Below, one piece after another: positions 5,079-5,205 of a stretch of DNA of 5,205 nucleotides. Under the pieces are notes generated by a model that was given only the letters and a program-made list of their open reading frames with translations, was not told the origin of the DNA and ran no database searches. The position numbers were made by a program, and so were the translations under genes. Origin of the DNA: Anaerolineae bacterium (GTDB taxonomy: Bacteria > Chloroflexota > Anaerolineae > 4572-78 > NAK82); contig JAUVPY010000240.1 in the NCBI GenBank assembly GCA_030598425.1, positions 1 through 5,205 of the forward strand, read 5' to 3'. Numbering within the stretch: the stretch's first letter is position 1; every line of letters starts with the position of its first letter.

Positions 5079-5205
5079 TCCGATTCAGGGGAGCGGTCGA
5101 CTGGCTAGTTGATCGTTGACTGGCTGGCTTGTTGAAAGGTTACCCGCCATTTCTCTCTTATCCTCAGCCTCAAGCTCCCAGTCCCTAGCTGTCGACCATC
5201 AAGAC
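5079..5205. other. Upstream non-coding region with degenerate short repeats
   Basis: I see no supported gene, terminator or convincing -35/-10 pair in these 127 bases. The stretches at about 5096-5136 (TGGCTAG, TTGATCG, TTGACTG-like units) and about 5160-5195 have a loose 7-nt rhythm like the other intergenic gaps. A promoter for the operon could lie here or beyond the right edge. Confidence 0.4.
5085..5150 (-). other. Short leader frame or broken 5' end of the short HdrA gene
   Basis: An ATG at 5150, preceded by GAGAG-like sequence, opens 21 codons and ends at TGA (5087-5085). This is in the same frame as the HdrA start at 5078, and the codons after the TGA read I-G-V-F-I-C-E-C-G. In the neighbouring HdrA the residue at the TGA position is Arg (R-I-G-V-F-V-C-E-C-G). 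The frame may be a leader peptide, or the original N-terminus broken by a CGA to TGA change. Its sequence is partly degenerate repeat-like (runs such as GTTGATC-GTTGACT), which weakens the case for a real peptide. Confidence 0.3.

Noticed and set aside
5085..5087. Second selenocysteine codon in the short HdrA
   Set aside because: The aligned residue in the paralogue is Arg, not Cys, and I see no apical GGU-loop stem in the following 40 nt.

Overview
The window is part of a minus-strand operon for a heterodisulfide reductase (Hdr)-type electron-transfer complex. In order of transcription (right to left) it holds: (1) a short HdrA-like flavoprotein fused to an MvhD-like domain (5078 to 3465); (2) an HdrC-HdrB fusion protein, HdrD-like (3413 to 2136); and (3) a full-length type HdrA (2035 to the left edge, where it is cut off). 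No plus-strand gene, RNA gene, insertion sequence or CRISPR array is supported. The long plus-strand open frames are antisense shadows of these three genes.

The main result is that gene 3 does not end at the UGA at 1441-1439. That UGA stands where most HdrA proteins have cysteine (motif D-C-S-I-[UGA]-I-L-G-P-K-M). The frame then stays open for another 479 codons to the window edge, and these encode the rest of HdrA: four ferredoxin-type Cys motifs, the C...CxxxCC motif and the FAD domain. About 20 nt after the UGA lies a perfect hairpin with a GGUC apical loop, the same tetraloop as in the E. coli fdhF SECIS. The gene is therefore read as a selenoprotein with Sec at residue 199. A conventional gene caller would give a false 198- or 225-residue HdrA and miss the remainder.

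The second striking layer is a set of short tandem repeats with a 7-nt period (one array has 8). Several different units occur, based on CGTGATG, GAACTCG, TACTGCG and GGAGTAG/GAAGTAA. They fill the gaps between genes, provide the stop codons and last residues of two genes, and lie inside coding sequence as in-frame linker insertions (peptides such as THHASRITHH and SSEFRVPSS). Two such arrays face each other between genes 2 and 3 and form a very long imperfect hairpin.

The organism is probably an anaerobic or facultative, fairly GC-rich bacterium. The Hdr family content together with intragenic heptamer repeats resembles, from memory, Chloroflexota (Anaerolineae-like lineages). That assignment is inference, and no taxonomic marker is present.

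Functionally, HdrA proteins carry FAD and Fe-S clusters, HdrC passes electrons through two [4Fe-4S] clusters, and HdrB carries the CCG-type cysteine-rich domains where disulfide or other redox chemistry takes place. MvhD-type domains normally bring electrons in from a hydrogenase or dehydrogenase partner. The cluster probably encodes one cytosolic complex, possibly flavin-based electron bifurcating. The electron donor and acceptor cannot be told from this window. The 127 bases to the right of gene 1 (5079-5205) show no convincing gene, only degenerate repeat-like sequence and a short leader frame.
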